Positions 1 to 10,649 of a DNA stretch of 64,000 bases are shown here, in pieces. This DNA is from Nymphaea colorata (Eukaryota > Streptophyta > Magnoliopsida > Nymphaeales > Nymphaeaceae): NCBI RefSeq assembly GCF_008831285.2, contig NC_045143.1:2737503-2801502 (forward strand). The letters are read 5' to 3'. Position 1 is the first letter of the stretch. Every line of letters starts with the position of its first letter. The translations under genes were made by a program, and so were the position numbers. The notes below the pieces were generated by a model that saw nothing but the letters and a program-made list of their open reading frames with translations, ran no database searches and was not told where the DNA came from.

Positions 1-40
1 AACTAAGTTCTAACTGTTTTTCTTGTTAATGTGATTGCAG

Positions 41-130
41 AGTCTCTTACAGAAGCCAAGCGAAAATGATCAATGGGGTGGTTACTGGTTGGGCCCCCAT
101 TCGACTTCCAGGAAATTGAAATATGTTTGA
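41..130 (+). CDS. Possible terminal exon of an unknown gene cut by the window edge
   Basis: A T-rich tract followed by an AG (gattgcag, ending at 40) precedes 29 open codons and a TGA at 128-130. The encoded tail contains QWGGYWLGPHS and is rich in W, G and Y. I do not recognise the family. The splice acceptor and the immediate stop are the only support, so this could also be chance. The rest of the gene would lie to the left of the window. Confidence 0.25.
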   Translation, partial: SLLQKPSENDQWGGYWLGPHSTSRKLKYV

Positions 131-1334
131 CTTACTTTTAAATTTAGATTAAAAAATTCACATACAAATATTGTAAAGTTCTCCATCCTCTTCCTCCCGC
201 TATTTCTTAGGGTTTATCACGATACCGCTGGGCATGAAGCCGGGTACTCCAGAAGCTTCCTAAGTACCTGCCCTCGCATGCGCAGGGCCTAAATCTTGGC
301 CCAGCTTGATTCAGCCTAATAATATATACAACTATATTTATTATAGTTTTAGTTATAAATATCTTATATCTCAAATATTTATATTTGGTGATCTTCTATT
401 CAAATCAAAGTTTCACCCAAGTGACGGGTGCAAGCGGCAAGATGAATCAAAGCCAACTTAATTTGGATTCGGCTAGGCCGGCTCGATGCCCAGCCCTAGC
501 AACGCACATTTGTAACCTACATGAGGGTGCATAAGGTGGTGCAACAGCAAGCTGGTCGGTCTAGGTGAGGCTGGAGGCACATTGAATAGGTTGCGCTATT
601 TGAAGCCAGGAGTTTGGTTCAGCGCGCCCCATTCCAAGACCAACTGAGTTGTTGCCTTAGAGTAAATGAAGAAGATAGTGTGAAAGGATAACAGATCGTT
701 GCGCATCATACATGCGAACCAAAATTATAAGCAGTGTATTTCAATTTTTTTTTGCCAAAATGAAATTCTTCAATTTTTTTAATGATTCACAATTGATTTA
801 GCTGTTTTTTAAGATGGATAAAATAGAATGAAGCAAACTCCCCATTTCAAGAATCTGTAATCAGAAAAAACATTTAATGGCATTTCTTTTAAATATAAAC
901 AAACATAGCCCTGAGAATCATAACATAATTGATTGAACAGGCGACGCATAGAAGGCATTTGTAAACAATGGGAATACAACACTTTAAATTGCCGAAATAA
1001 ACTCTTAACAGCAGCCTGAGTGTATTAAGAATGAACTTTTGCTTCAGTGTGGATGAAAAGAATATATTTCACCTTTTGTTTGTTCCCATTAATACCGGAA
1101 AACAAGATAAAGCATGTCTGGTCTAGAGCCCCACCTTTACTGATGTTTTTCATGAAACGTGTAAACCTTTCCCTTTATTGACGTCATAAAGATGAATGTT
1201 TACTGACTCATAACCTCGCCATCATAAACTTAGATGACATGACATATACACCTGAACACCAGTAGTAACATCTGTTCTCCCCACAAAAAAACTACACAAT
1301 CTTCCCTTGAAACCATGTGAGCGTGAGAGAGCTA
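131..1334. other. Intergenic, downstream of the first HMA gene
   Basis: No gene seen. The DNA is AT-rich. The stretch around 840-910 resembles 3640-3770, which lies at the matching position downstream of the second HMA gene, so this region is part of the tandem duplication that produced the pair. Confidence 0.5.
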
Positions 1335-2154
1335 CTACTTTTTGTAAGTCTTGTTGCATTTGTAGTAGACGCCTGCACCAAACCCATATGCGTAGAGATT
1401 TAAACCATAGGTCTTCGTCTCCGAGGCAACCTTGTCCTTGCCATCCGATGGCTTTGGGGGTTTATATATTACTATGGCTTTCTTAGATGCTGCTTCTTTC
1501 ATGGGAATTACTGCATCTACTGGTATGATCTTTTTCTTTCTGTTGTCATATGCATCAACCAGGGCTGACAAGTTCTTCGCAGACGCGTCCTTTGTCAGCA
1601 TTCGGGCTTCCTTTTTCACTTTCTTGACGGCAGCGAGGACGATGGTGGGATCAACGTCTCCAGTCACCACCACCTTGCTTTCTTCAGGGTACAAATCCAC
1701 AGATTCAACTCCTGCAGTACAAGTTTACCAATTCGAAAATGAGAGTTGAATCAGGATCATTCCTCAAACAATTCCTGCTTTAATTATATTGGTGGTAGCT
1801 TTATACGTGCACGAAGCACAATATCCCACTCTTTCACTCTCTCTACGACAGGTTTTGCATCTATATGTATCAATCTGCCCGTCGATTTCCGATGGAAAGA
1901 ACAGTTTTAAGTGGGTGCCAAATTTTGTTACCTTGAACGCGTTTCAGGTACTTTTCCACTCTTTCCCGGCAGCCGTCGCAGCAGTCGATGTTGGCTTCAA
2001 TCACCCACTTCTGCGGCAAGTTAAAAGAAGACGACGATATATATATATGAGAATTTCAGCACAGGCGTAGCTAGCTATTAGAAAAACCAACAGAGAATGC
2101 TCGCGTCCTGGAGATGAAGAAGAAGAAGAGAGGAAAGGAGAGGATGTGTACCAT
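1335..2154 (-). CDS. HMA-domain metal-associated protein, tandem copy 1
   Basis: Small heavy-metal-associated domain protein of the plant HPP/HIPP superfamily, thought to bind metals or act as an adaptor. Coding exons on the minus strand are 2154-2152, 2010-1932 and 1711-1335, giving 152 residues with consistent phases. Exon 2 carries the metal-binding loop region (IDCCDGCRERVEKYL), a plant variant of the MxCxxC motif. Exon 3 begins GVESVDLYPEESKVVVTG, the second half of the HMA fold, then a lysine-rich linker and a conserved tail (TYGLNLYAYGF, ending KTYKK). The tail has no CaaX box, so prenylation is not predicted and HPP is the better label. The first coding exon seems to be only the ATG: the donor gtacac follows it directly, where the sister gene has two more codons. 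The start is the least certain part. Confidence 0.72.
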
Positions 2155-3721
2155 TTTTTCAGAAGTCGATGTAGTACCAGAGAAGATCGTCCGATGAGGG
2201 GGTGACTTGGTGGAGGTTGTCAGTTATTATTATCGCTCCAAGGAACGTCGAATTTTTGAAGGAGAAGATAGAGATCAGGTTCAGCCTGAATAGAACGGTA
2301 CAGGGATCCTTTTCTTTACTTTAATTTAAACGAGAAGATGAATTTCCATGGCATTTCACTGAAAAATGACGCTTGTTTCCTCTCTAGAGAAAAACTGAGC
2401 ATTCTATTAAACGCGGTATAACGTGGGACTCACACGGAATATAGATCATTTTCTAATAAAAAAAAACGCCATCTTAAATCATGACCACGGCTTTAGCGGA
2501 CTGAGAGATTAAGCCATGGAAGAAACTTAGGTGACATGAAAAATAATTTAATTGCTGAGATATAGTAGTGTTGCTGCCCGGCTTTGAAACACCCATGTTG
2601 ATGAAAATACATTCATTACCTAAACTGTTAAGGCCTATCTCTAGATTAATAATTTTCTTGGCTCACTTCACTGGCAGGAAATTTTAAAAGAAAAACATTG
2701 TTACCGAAATCTCAGCTTACTTAAAGTGAATTAGTGTCAAATCGATTGATTTGGTGGTCGATTCTAGAGTCTTATCTTTGTTATTTAAAATGAATTCTTT
2801 AGTATTTATTTGGCTCTGATCTCTCTTAACTTCCTCGGTGGCAAGATTCTTTTGGCCGGTCGAATTCCTCAACCATCATCTCTCTTCGATGGGTAGGAAG
2901 TTCCTCTCTTTAAGAAAACAAAAACTCACAATGGATCACCCAGAGGTCCTAATATATTAGGAAAGGAAATCCCTATGATTTTTGAATAAGGGAGAATATC
3001 AAGCCGGGCATTTAATGGGCATGAAGTTGATGGTTGAACCTACCCAGTAAGTAAGCAGACTCGGCTTGGGCTCGGATTGGGCTGTCAACAAGAATTTTAG
3101 GCCCACCTGAATCTAACTTTGTCAAGCCTTGGACCAGCCCTGCCCAGCCTGATCCCTTGACCGTCCATTAATTTGGTTGTCATTAAGCAACATAATTAGC
3201 TTTGGTATCTCTGTTTTACTGACCGTATAAACCTAGATACGTTAATTAGGTGTAGACCATGTTGGTCTATGGCATTGAACCCATCGAGTTGAACCGTACG
3301 TAAGACGTTGAAATTCATATTGGTCCAGAATATATTTTAACAATCAGGAAATTAATCCACCTAAACTGAGAGGAGATAGGGAACCAGCATCTTGTTTCAA
3401 GTCATGGCAGTCACGTTTCCTAAATCGGATTAAGGACTCTTAATCGGATAGATGAAGCAAGATTCGATACATTTAGGGCCCTAATTATTTTATACTATAC
3501 CAAAAAAAAAAATCAACTGTGATATGAAGGAAAATTGAAGTTCAGGCGTCCCACTCATGTCCCAATATCCGGTTCAGCCGGACGGCGTAAAAATTTATAA
3601 GGTTGGTCAGTTTTAGTTTTCTTAAGATGGATGGAGCAAAAGGGAGCAAAGTCCCCATTTCAGGAAAAGTATAATCTCTTCCTTCTCTAATAAAGAAAAA
3701 GCATTTCATGATTTTTCTACT

Positions 3722-3763
3722 AAACATAAAAAAGTATGGTCCAAACATAAAAAAGTATGGTCC
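3722..3763. repeat. 21-bp perfect tandem repeat, two copies
   Basis: The unit beginning aaacataaaaaagtatgg occurs twice head to tail without mismatch. It lies downstream of the second HMA gene. The related flank of the first HMA gene (about 880-905) shows no such doubling, so the repeat arose after the gene duplication. Confidence 0.85.
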
Positions 3764-3807
3764 AAAGGGGCGTAATATAACAAGTTGGGCAAGTAAGTCA
3801 TTGTTCC

Positions 3808-3888
3808 ATTTCCATGGGTACTACTCATAATGAGAATATAAAAGATATATTATCTGTTTGATTTCCATGGGTACTACTCATAATGAGT
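3808..3888. repeat. 28-bp direct repeat with a 25-bp spacer
   Basis: The segment beginning atttccatgggtactac occurs at 3808-3835 and again at 3861-3888 with no differences that I can see. No coding potential. Confidence 0.8.
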
Positions 3889-4483
3889 TTTGGGCATTTT
3901 TTTGGGCCGTAAATTATCAACCTCTTATTCACTCAAAAACACAAACAGTATTCAACTTGTTTTCAAAACTTTGCATTCTTAAGAGGTTAGTCCATAATGT
4001 TTTGTGTGAATTAGTAAGTATACACCCTTGGCCTTGAGGTTACTTTTTTCGCTATCTCTATCTGATCTTAATTAAACCAGATTTTTCATTCATGTAAAGC
4101 AATTGAAAAGGTTTAAATTTGCCTGAGGACACTCCTCAACTATCAAAAAATGAACTTTTACTTCAGTTATTTCTACCTTTCTAATGACTGTCTTTGGATG
4201 AAACTAGATATTAAACAGTTTCTTTTATTTGCATCAATACGCTACTTTGGAAAAAGTCGCCTGATCTTGCCCAAATCAACTTGCTTACAATCCAAGCTGC
4301 GAGATGATTCATGACATATGAACACCAAGGGGACAATAGCAACACTGGTTCCCCGAACATCGAACACCACTGACGATAAAAACTGCAGATTGAATCAGCT
4401 TCTCTTCAAACCACATGAATGCATGAACCTAGGGAGACCATGTGAGCGATAGACAGAGAAAGAGTCCCGTCCCTTCTCAGCTA

Positions 4484-5247
4484 CTACTTCTTGTAAGTCT
4501 TATCGTTGCTGTAGTAGATGCCTGCAGCAAACCCATATGCGGAGAGATTCGCACCATATGTGTTCCTCTCCGATGCGATATCGGCTCCGCCCTTTGATGG
4601 TCCTGTGGATTTATCTACTGTAATGGCTTTATCAGATGCTTCTTCTTTCACGGGAATCACTTCATTTCCTGATTTCTTCGCCTTACTGTTATTGCTGTCG
4701 CCGCCGTATTCATCATCGGTGGCCGCCAAGTTCTTGGCGGGCGCGTCCATTAATGCCAGCAGTCGGGCTTTCTTTCTCACCTTCTGAACTTCACGGAGGA
4801 GGATGCTAGGATCTACCTTTCCCGTCACCACCACCTTGCTTTCTTCAAGGTACAAATCCACAGATTCAACTCCTGCAGTACGAGTTTTTCTAGTCAGTAA
4901 ATTCGAAGCTCTTGCTTTCTCTCTCTGTGTGATGACAGGTTTAGTTTTGTATATCAATCCTTTAGTTCATTTCAACGCAAAATCAGTTTAAGAGGCTGCC
5001 ATATTTGATTACCTTTAATACTCGTCAAGATCCGTTTTACCTTGTCACGGCAGCCGCCACAGCAGTCGATGTTAGCTGCAATCTCACACTTCTGCGCCAA
5101 GTAAGAAGAAGAAATTCGCATATAAGAACTGCAGCTACAGGCCTAGTTGCAGAATCAAATGAAAAGTCTAACTAGCTACGCGGATCGATGAAGATGAAGA
5201 AGAAGAAGAAGAGAGGAGAGAGGAGAGGGAGGATCTACCTGCACCAT
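4484..5247 (-). CDS. HMA-domain metal-associated protein, tandem copy 2
   Basis: Tandem sister of the HMA gene at 1335-2154. Coding exons on the minus strand are 5247-5239 (Met-Val-Gln), 5091-5013 and 4872-4484, giving 158 residues in continuous phase. The HMA motif is IDCCGGCRDKV, with the CCxGC cysteines on the loop expected to bind metal. Exon 3 opens GVESVDLYLEESKVVVTG. The acidic/lysine linker is longer than in copy 1, and the tail ends YGFAAGIYYSNDKTYKK with no CaaX box. The middle exons of the two genes are exactly the same length (79 nt) and have the same phase, which supports both models. The donor after ATGGTGCAG is a good GTAGAT site. By family, expected to be a cytosolic or nuclear metal-binding protein; the substrate is unknown. 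Confidence 0.82.
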
Positions 5248-7702
5248 TTTCGGTAGAAGAGAGTCCAATTGGAAGGAAAGGAGGGAGATCGGGTTTGGCC
5301 TGAAGGGAACTGCAGATCAAGAAGCCTTTTCTTGTAAACAAAAAGCTGACGAATGTCGACGGGATTCGCTGCAAAATGACGCTTATTTTAGATTAATTCA
5401 TGATCCTCCGGGAACAAAACTAGGCGTTCTGTGTTAAATATTGGAAAAGGAGACGAATTTCAGGGAATTTTTAAATAAGTTTCTCTCTCAAAGAAGAACC
5501 AGCATACGCTACAATTACAAATAAATAAATAAATCAGAAATTTGGATTAAAGGTTCACGTCTTCGCTTGATTTGTGTGTTGCTAGCAGCAATTAATTTTT
5601 GTATAGCCGAATGTCGTTAATTTCTGGACAACAAGGCCCTTAAATAATTTTTCTTTCTTTTTTTTTTTTCTATTACTTGTGAAAGACCACGCGTCTGAGT
5701 GAGTTCTTTGTTAGCCTTAGGCATAAGACAGTATGGATACGTCCTATTTTATAAGGGATTGTTTGGTAATGGAACATCTTAAATCTACCAAAAAATTATT
5801 CACATTTTTAAATATCATATAACTAGTATTTCATGAAATTACCTCGATTTTTTAGGCAGATTTATAAAAACCGTATATAGTGAAAAGTAAGTTCTTCGCA
5901 TGTATAGAAGCCTACGTGTAGAAATGGTGCCTACTTTAGGAATTTGATACAGCACAACCCAAAAGAATAGCATCTACAAAAATCAAACCTAGGAGATGGG
6001 CTTTCACCGCACCTCTATGCGACCAATGGTAGAGCCACATGTGGGCACCTGCCCCACAAAAATCCTCTATTTTCATAAAAGTGCTTTAAATGATTTGCTC
6101 ATTTACATACAACAGTGCCCTTAAAACTATAATAATTTTCAATTAGAGCCACCCAGCCCAAAATCTTTGGCTATGACACTGCCCAATTACACTACGCCCC
6201 TTAATCTCTATATGCCAAATTTGACAAACCAAAATAAACAATTAAACTTTTGCAGATATCATATAGTTTTGATCCCTGCTGGTTAAAGTCTAATATATAT
6301 ATGTTTTTAATGTGGTGCATTTAAACTTTCAGATTGTCCTTTGAGAAGAGCTGCACTAATTTTCGTATAAGATAAGCTTGCTGATATATATTCTATTCAG
6401 TATGACTGCAGTCTTTAACTCGAGCCAACCGATAATCAACCCCTATGTCATTATTCTCAACAAAAGAATGGTCCCTATCCGAAATATGTTAGACATCTTT
6501 CTAATATTAGTTTTAGCCTATAGTTGAAAATTTCAACGTCCCTCTTTGTTCCACTATTGCTTGGGAGTTAAGTCATAGGCAGCGCGTGAGCCAGCTCAAA
6601 GATGGGGCCATGGAGGAAACTTGAGAGAAATGGAAAGCAATGTAATTAGTATAATAGTTTGGGTGCTCTTCCTTGAAACATCCAGGTTGAAAATGCATTA
6701 CGTAAGCCATTGATTGTTATTAGAATCAGCCTATTGCAAACTCATTTGATTCAGCTAAGCTTTAGCAAATGTGGGTACGGGGTATTTTTTTCCGAACAAT
6801 CTGTATATATACACATACGCACACACATACACACACCATTTGTTTTTTAAGGAACTCGTGAAAATACAAATACTCCCCGGATTGAACTTATTGGAATGGG
6901 CCACGTGTCTTGAAGCGGGCCCAGGTATGGGACCTAACAACTAACACTTCCATCAAGCCTTGGAAGATTTTTTTTTAAAATATTTTGTTGTTAATTTCAG
7001 AATTTGTACTAATTTCTGAATTTAATGATATTAGAGTAAGTTTTAGTTTACGAAACTTCAGGTCAAATAAAATAAAAATATGATTAGTAGGAAACTCGAA
7101 CGGCAACACATTCTTCAAGCAACCCACCATTTTGAAAAAAGAGGTTTGAAGATCCCTTCATTCCCTCTGCTTTCTTTCGGGATCTTTAGCTCCACCCAGC
7201 AACCCCACTCTTTTGTATCATAGTCCATAAGATTTGAAGTGGAAACGTCCTCCACCACTACCAGCTATGTTGTATCCCTTAAAACAACGCCGCCATTGAA
7301 ACTTTTCTAAGAAAATTAAAAGATAAAGACAAGAACCCATTTGGCATGTGGGGGGGATAGGTAACTTTTAAATGTTTTCGTCCCCGGGTTCTTAATTGGT
7401 GCATCTAATGAGAAGAAAATAAATCTCTGAAAATTGGCTTCCTTATAGAACGAGAAAATGTCTTTTACTGGGGAAAGGAAAACTTTTCATGTTTAAGTGT
7501 TGTTAAAATTAAACATATCTTCACTTTTGTCACTCACACTCCCCTCCTCCTTCTTCTTCTTCTTCTCTCTCTCTCTCTCTTTCTACTGTTTATTTTGTTA
7601 TTCTTCACCAAGACGGAGGGTTGCCTTCATATTACCTTATAAAAACATTTTTCTACAAACAAATTTCCATGCTAAGAGCTGTTGATTTTTTATTGCTGGA
7701 AG
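5248..7702. other. Intergenic, upstream of the second HMA gene
   Basis: No gene seen. 5248-5460 is leader and promoter sequence related to the same position of the first HMA gene. Short AT-rich repeats occur (AAAT units at 5519-5534). Segment 6605-6730 matches 2510-2640, marking the far edge of the duplicated block. A pyrimidine run (TTC then CT units) lies at about 7549-7582. Confidence 0.45.
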
Positions 7703-7897
7703 CAGGGGCGGAGGGAGGTGGGGGCCGCCTTGGCCATGGCCTGGGTGAGTGCACAATTTTTTTCTTTATATTGAAAAAATTAAATTTTTTTAGTTTGGGC
7801 CGACCCGTCGTTCCTTTAGGCACTACCCGTCGCTCCTCTTGGCCCGACCACCAGATCGTTTGGCCCGCCCCTGAAAAAAATTCTGGCTTCACCCCTG
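7703..7897. mobile_element. Short non-autonomous hAT-like DNA transposon
   Basis: A 195-bp element with imperfect terminal inverted repeats: the left end starts CAGGGGCGGAG and the right end reads CAGGGGTGAAG on the opposite strand (9 of 11 identical). It is flanked by an 8-bp duplication, gctggaag at 7695-7702 and gctgaaag at 7898-7905, with one mismatch. An 8-bp duplication and a CAGGGG-type end are hallmarks of the hAT superfamily. There is no transposase, so movement would have been in trans. The mismatches suggest it is not very recent. Confidence 0.7.
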
Positions 7898-9192
7898 GCT
7901 GAAAGAACACGTATAAACATAAAAAATGACTGATTCTGTGTATAAAGCAAACGTAGCACCATAGTTTGCAAGGTTCTATTATGAAATGAAATGAAATTAA
8001 CGAAGGTATTCTGAATTTGGATACCCAAAAAAAAAAAAAAGTTCCTGCAAACAAATTCTTTGGTGGTGTTTTTTCTCTCAAATAATACATCCAAACTTGG
8101 AAAACGACTAAATTTCTATGTGCTTCTATGCAAATCAACCACAAAATCTCAGTTTACCAATTTATACGTAAATGTGTGTGTTTATGCATGCACGTGAACA
8201 TCAGTAGGGCGTCCATTTCGATACTATTCTTGTTTAAATACATTTAACTTTGAAATTTTGATAGGATATGATGCATTAGTGCTGGTTTGATTGTATTTAA
8301 GAGATACAAAACTATAGGATTTGATAGAATGACGATAAAGGCCTTTGCCTTTTACTACTAACTACTGATGTGCCATGCGATCCAGGTGGACACCACCAAT
8401 TAAGTCGCGTCCTGCTTTTCCAAAAAAGTTTCAGCGCCCACAGCCCAACGATGGAGACTCGGTGCTCAATGAATCGGATCGGTTTCACATTGATGCACAA
8501 CGAAGTTTGGGAAGAAATCTTGCCACATGCATTTCTGAGTTGACTGCTAGTTAGGTTGTGAATTGTATTGTTCAAATGTGCAACTTAGCCCCACTACGAC
8601 ATGTAAGTGCAGATAGCCTTAAATAATTTTGGAGCAAAAGTTACATAGTCTGTAAAATAACACGACTCCTTGACTGACTAAAGTAGCCCATATAATCAAT
8701 ATTTATGACGATTATTTGAATATAAAAGGGAAGTTGTTAATCAAATTTTTGAAATTGAATGACAACTTGTTTCGCTAATTTTTTAACTTGAACTTGCATT
8801 TCTAACTTGGCTCTAATGGCACAGGTCATGTCTACTTTTGTCTTGTTTAGTTTGTAATAAATTAGGCCTTCAATCTCTCATAAATGGTAAGTGCATTTGA
8901 ATCACATGAATGAAGAATTTGTATGTATCTCTCTCATTTTCGGATGAGTGAGGAAGACCCACTATCTGGCAGAGAGTTGAAGCTCCAACTTAACTCATTG
9001 TCCCTTTGAAGCACATAACCTGCTTTCAATGTCTTGAGATGCGATTCTTGGTGTTTTTCAAGTTACACATCGGTGACTTTTCTTTTATAGCACAAGATGT
9101 TGATGCCCTTAACAGTTGAAATAGAGACTATTAGTCCCCGCCCCAAAACCATTTGCACCAACTCATTCAAAGACATTTTTCTCTCATTTAAA

Positions 9193-9268
9193 ACCTCCAA
9201 TTAAAGAAGGACAATGATTCAATATCCTTGACCTCCAATTAAAGAAAGTCAAGGATTCAATATGCGTG
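9193..9268. repeat. 38-bp imperfect tandem repeat, two copies
   Basis: Both copies begin acctccaattaaagaa and contain gattcaatat; the copies differ at several bases in the second half. Non-coding. Confidence 0.7.
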
Positions 9269-9963
9269 AAGTGATACCTACCAAAGAAAGGACCACACAT
9301 AAATTAGAACTTATCCCTACTTATCCCACTCTTGTTCTGGCCCATTCTTAAATTAGAACTTTATCCACTGAACTTAAATCTAATATCAGCCTATATCCAA
9401 ATCCATCTCAACCCGGGTTTGAGGACCCATAGTTGTTGTCTTTGGACCGAGTCGTCCACGGTCTGGATCGTTGTTGAGGAGTCCGAGTCGTTTCAGCTCT
9501 GTCCCGACACACTCATGCCGAACCTGGCGCTGCCTCTCCATGTTTTTGAGGTTGGCGGGACCCACTGAGTGAATATAATCCTCTCATATTTAATATATTA
9601 CGGCCTATCTTTTGCAAATCGACCAACAAAGCGGGTGCATGACATTTAGTTGATGTCATTTAGTTGATGAGTGTCTCCTTTCCCACCTAAGTCTCAAACC
9701 ATATATAGGCCTTAGAAAGAAAAAAGAGCTTTTGTCTGTTCATACTATCTACCCTCACTCCACTTTAATAAAAGCTCTACTCGTGAAACTATTGCAATCA
9801 ATGAAGGTTGGTCGTTTCGTTTTCTTCTATCGACATCAAGAATGTAGGTATTCAAGAACTCCTTTCAAGATCAAGCACGTTCACTTGAATGGCCTGTTAA
9901 AACTTGTGATTTCCGAATAAAGCTGGATGTAATCCGAGTAACTTAGCTTTTATAGACCAAGAT

Positions 9964-10009
9964 GGTATTCCACTATCATAATGCATCACGATCATGACAG
10001 TGGAATGCC
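9964..10009. repeat. Short imperfect palindrome (46 bp)
   Basis: The left arm ggtattccactatcat pairs with the right arm atgacagtggaatgcc, 14 of 16 positions, around a 14-nt centre. It may be the remains of a small foldback element. No clear target duplication was found. Confidence 0.5.
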
Positions 10010-10649
10010 ATTGTGGTGGTTAACAATATCCCGTAGTGTTTGACATATGTAAAGCAGAAAGTCAAACTTTTTGAATTTTTAATTGTATCCATTGAGTTAT
10101 CGTTTATTAGTACAAAAAATTGTTTTGTTCAACCATCAAAATGAATCATACTCTTAATCTATAGCTTCAGCCAGATCTGATCTGACGTATCCTTTCCTCA
10201 ATTATTCTTCAACATTCGCCCTTAAATTTTGTTGGTCTTCAAACTTCCAGTGTCTTCTTTGACAAAATTTGTTAAATTAAAGATCATCTTCGTTGACAAA
10301 ATTTCTTGAACTAAAGGTAAGCAGAGCAGAGGTACACTAAAAACCCATCTCAAGAGGCTCCACTTACATTTGGACAGTGAAATTTTCTACTAAAAAGATG
10401 GAACCGCTATTTGAAAAAAAATTTCATCGTAAGTTCATTTTATAAAGATCGAACCGCTATTTAAAAAATTTTCCAATGTAGGTGCGTTCTATAATTCTGA
10501 TGTCAAGTGGGTGCATTTGAAAAGTAAGTACACATTGGCATTCATTTGTTTATTTTTTGTATTTCTTTTAATATCTTTTCTGCTTGGCGCTGAGATGGGA
10601 TTCCGAGTAGACCGTGGCGGAATATTTATCCTTTCCCCCCTTAATATGT

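Larger units (their letters stand above)
2155..4483. other. Intergenic spacer between the two HMA genes
   Basis: No gene supported. The proximal part (2155-2340) is the leader and promoter side of the first HMA gene. Segment 2510-2640 resembles 6605-6730 upstream of the second gene. A 21-bp direct repeat lies at 3722-3763, and a 28-bp direct repeat at 3808-3835 and 3861-3888. The part from about 3600 onward is the downstream flank of the second HMA gene. Confidence 0.5.
7906..10649. other. Intergenic, gene-poor
   Basis: No gene seen. It contains a 38-bp direct repeat (9193-9230 and 9231-9268) and a short palindrome at 9964-10009. The open frames here are short and lack splice or codon support. 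Confidence 0.45.

Noticed and set aside
1432-1749. Plus-strand open frame of about 105 codons
   Set aside because: Antisense shadow of exon 3 of the first HMA gene, which has a clear HMA-family protein on the minus strand.
7653-8144. Minus-strand open frame of 163 codons
   Set aside because: It runs through the hAT-like element, homopolymer tracts and flanking AT-rich DNA; composition is not protein-like and it begins without a supported start.
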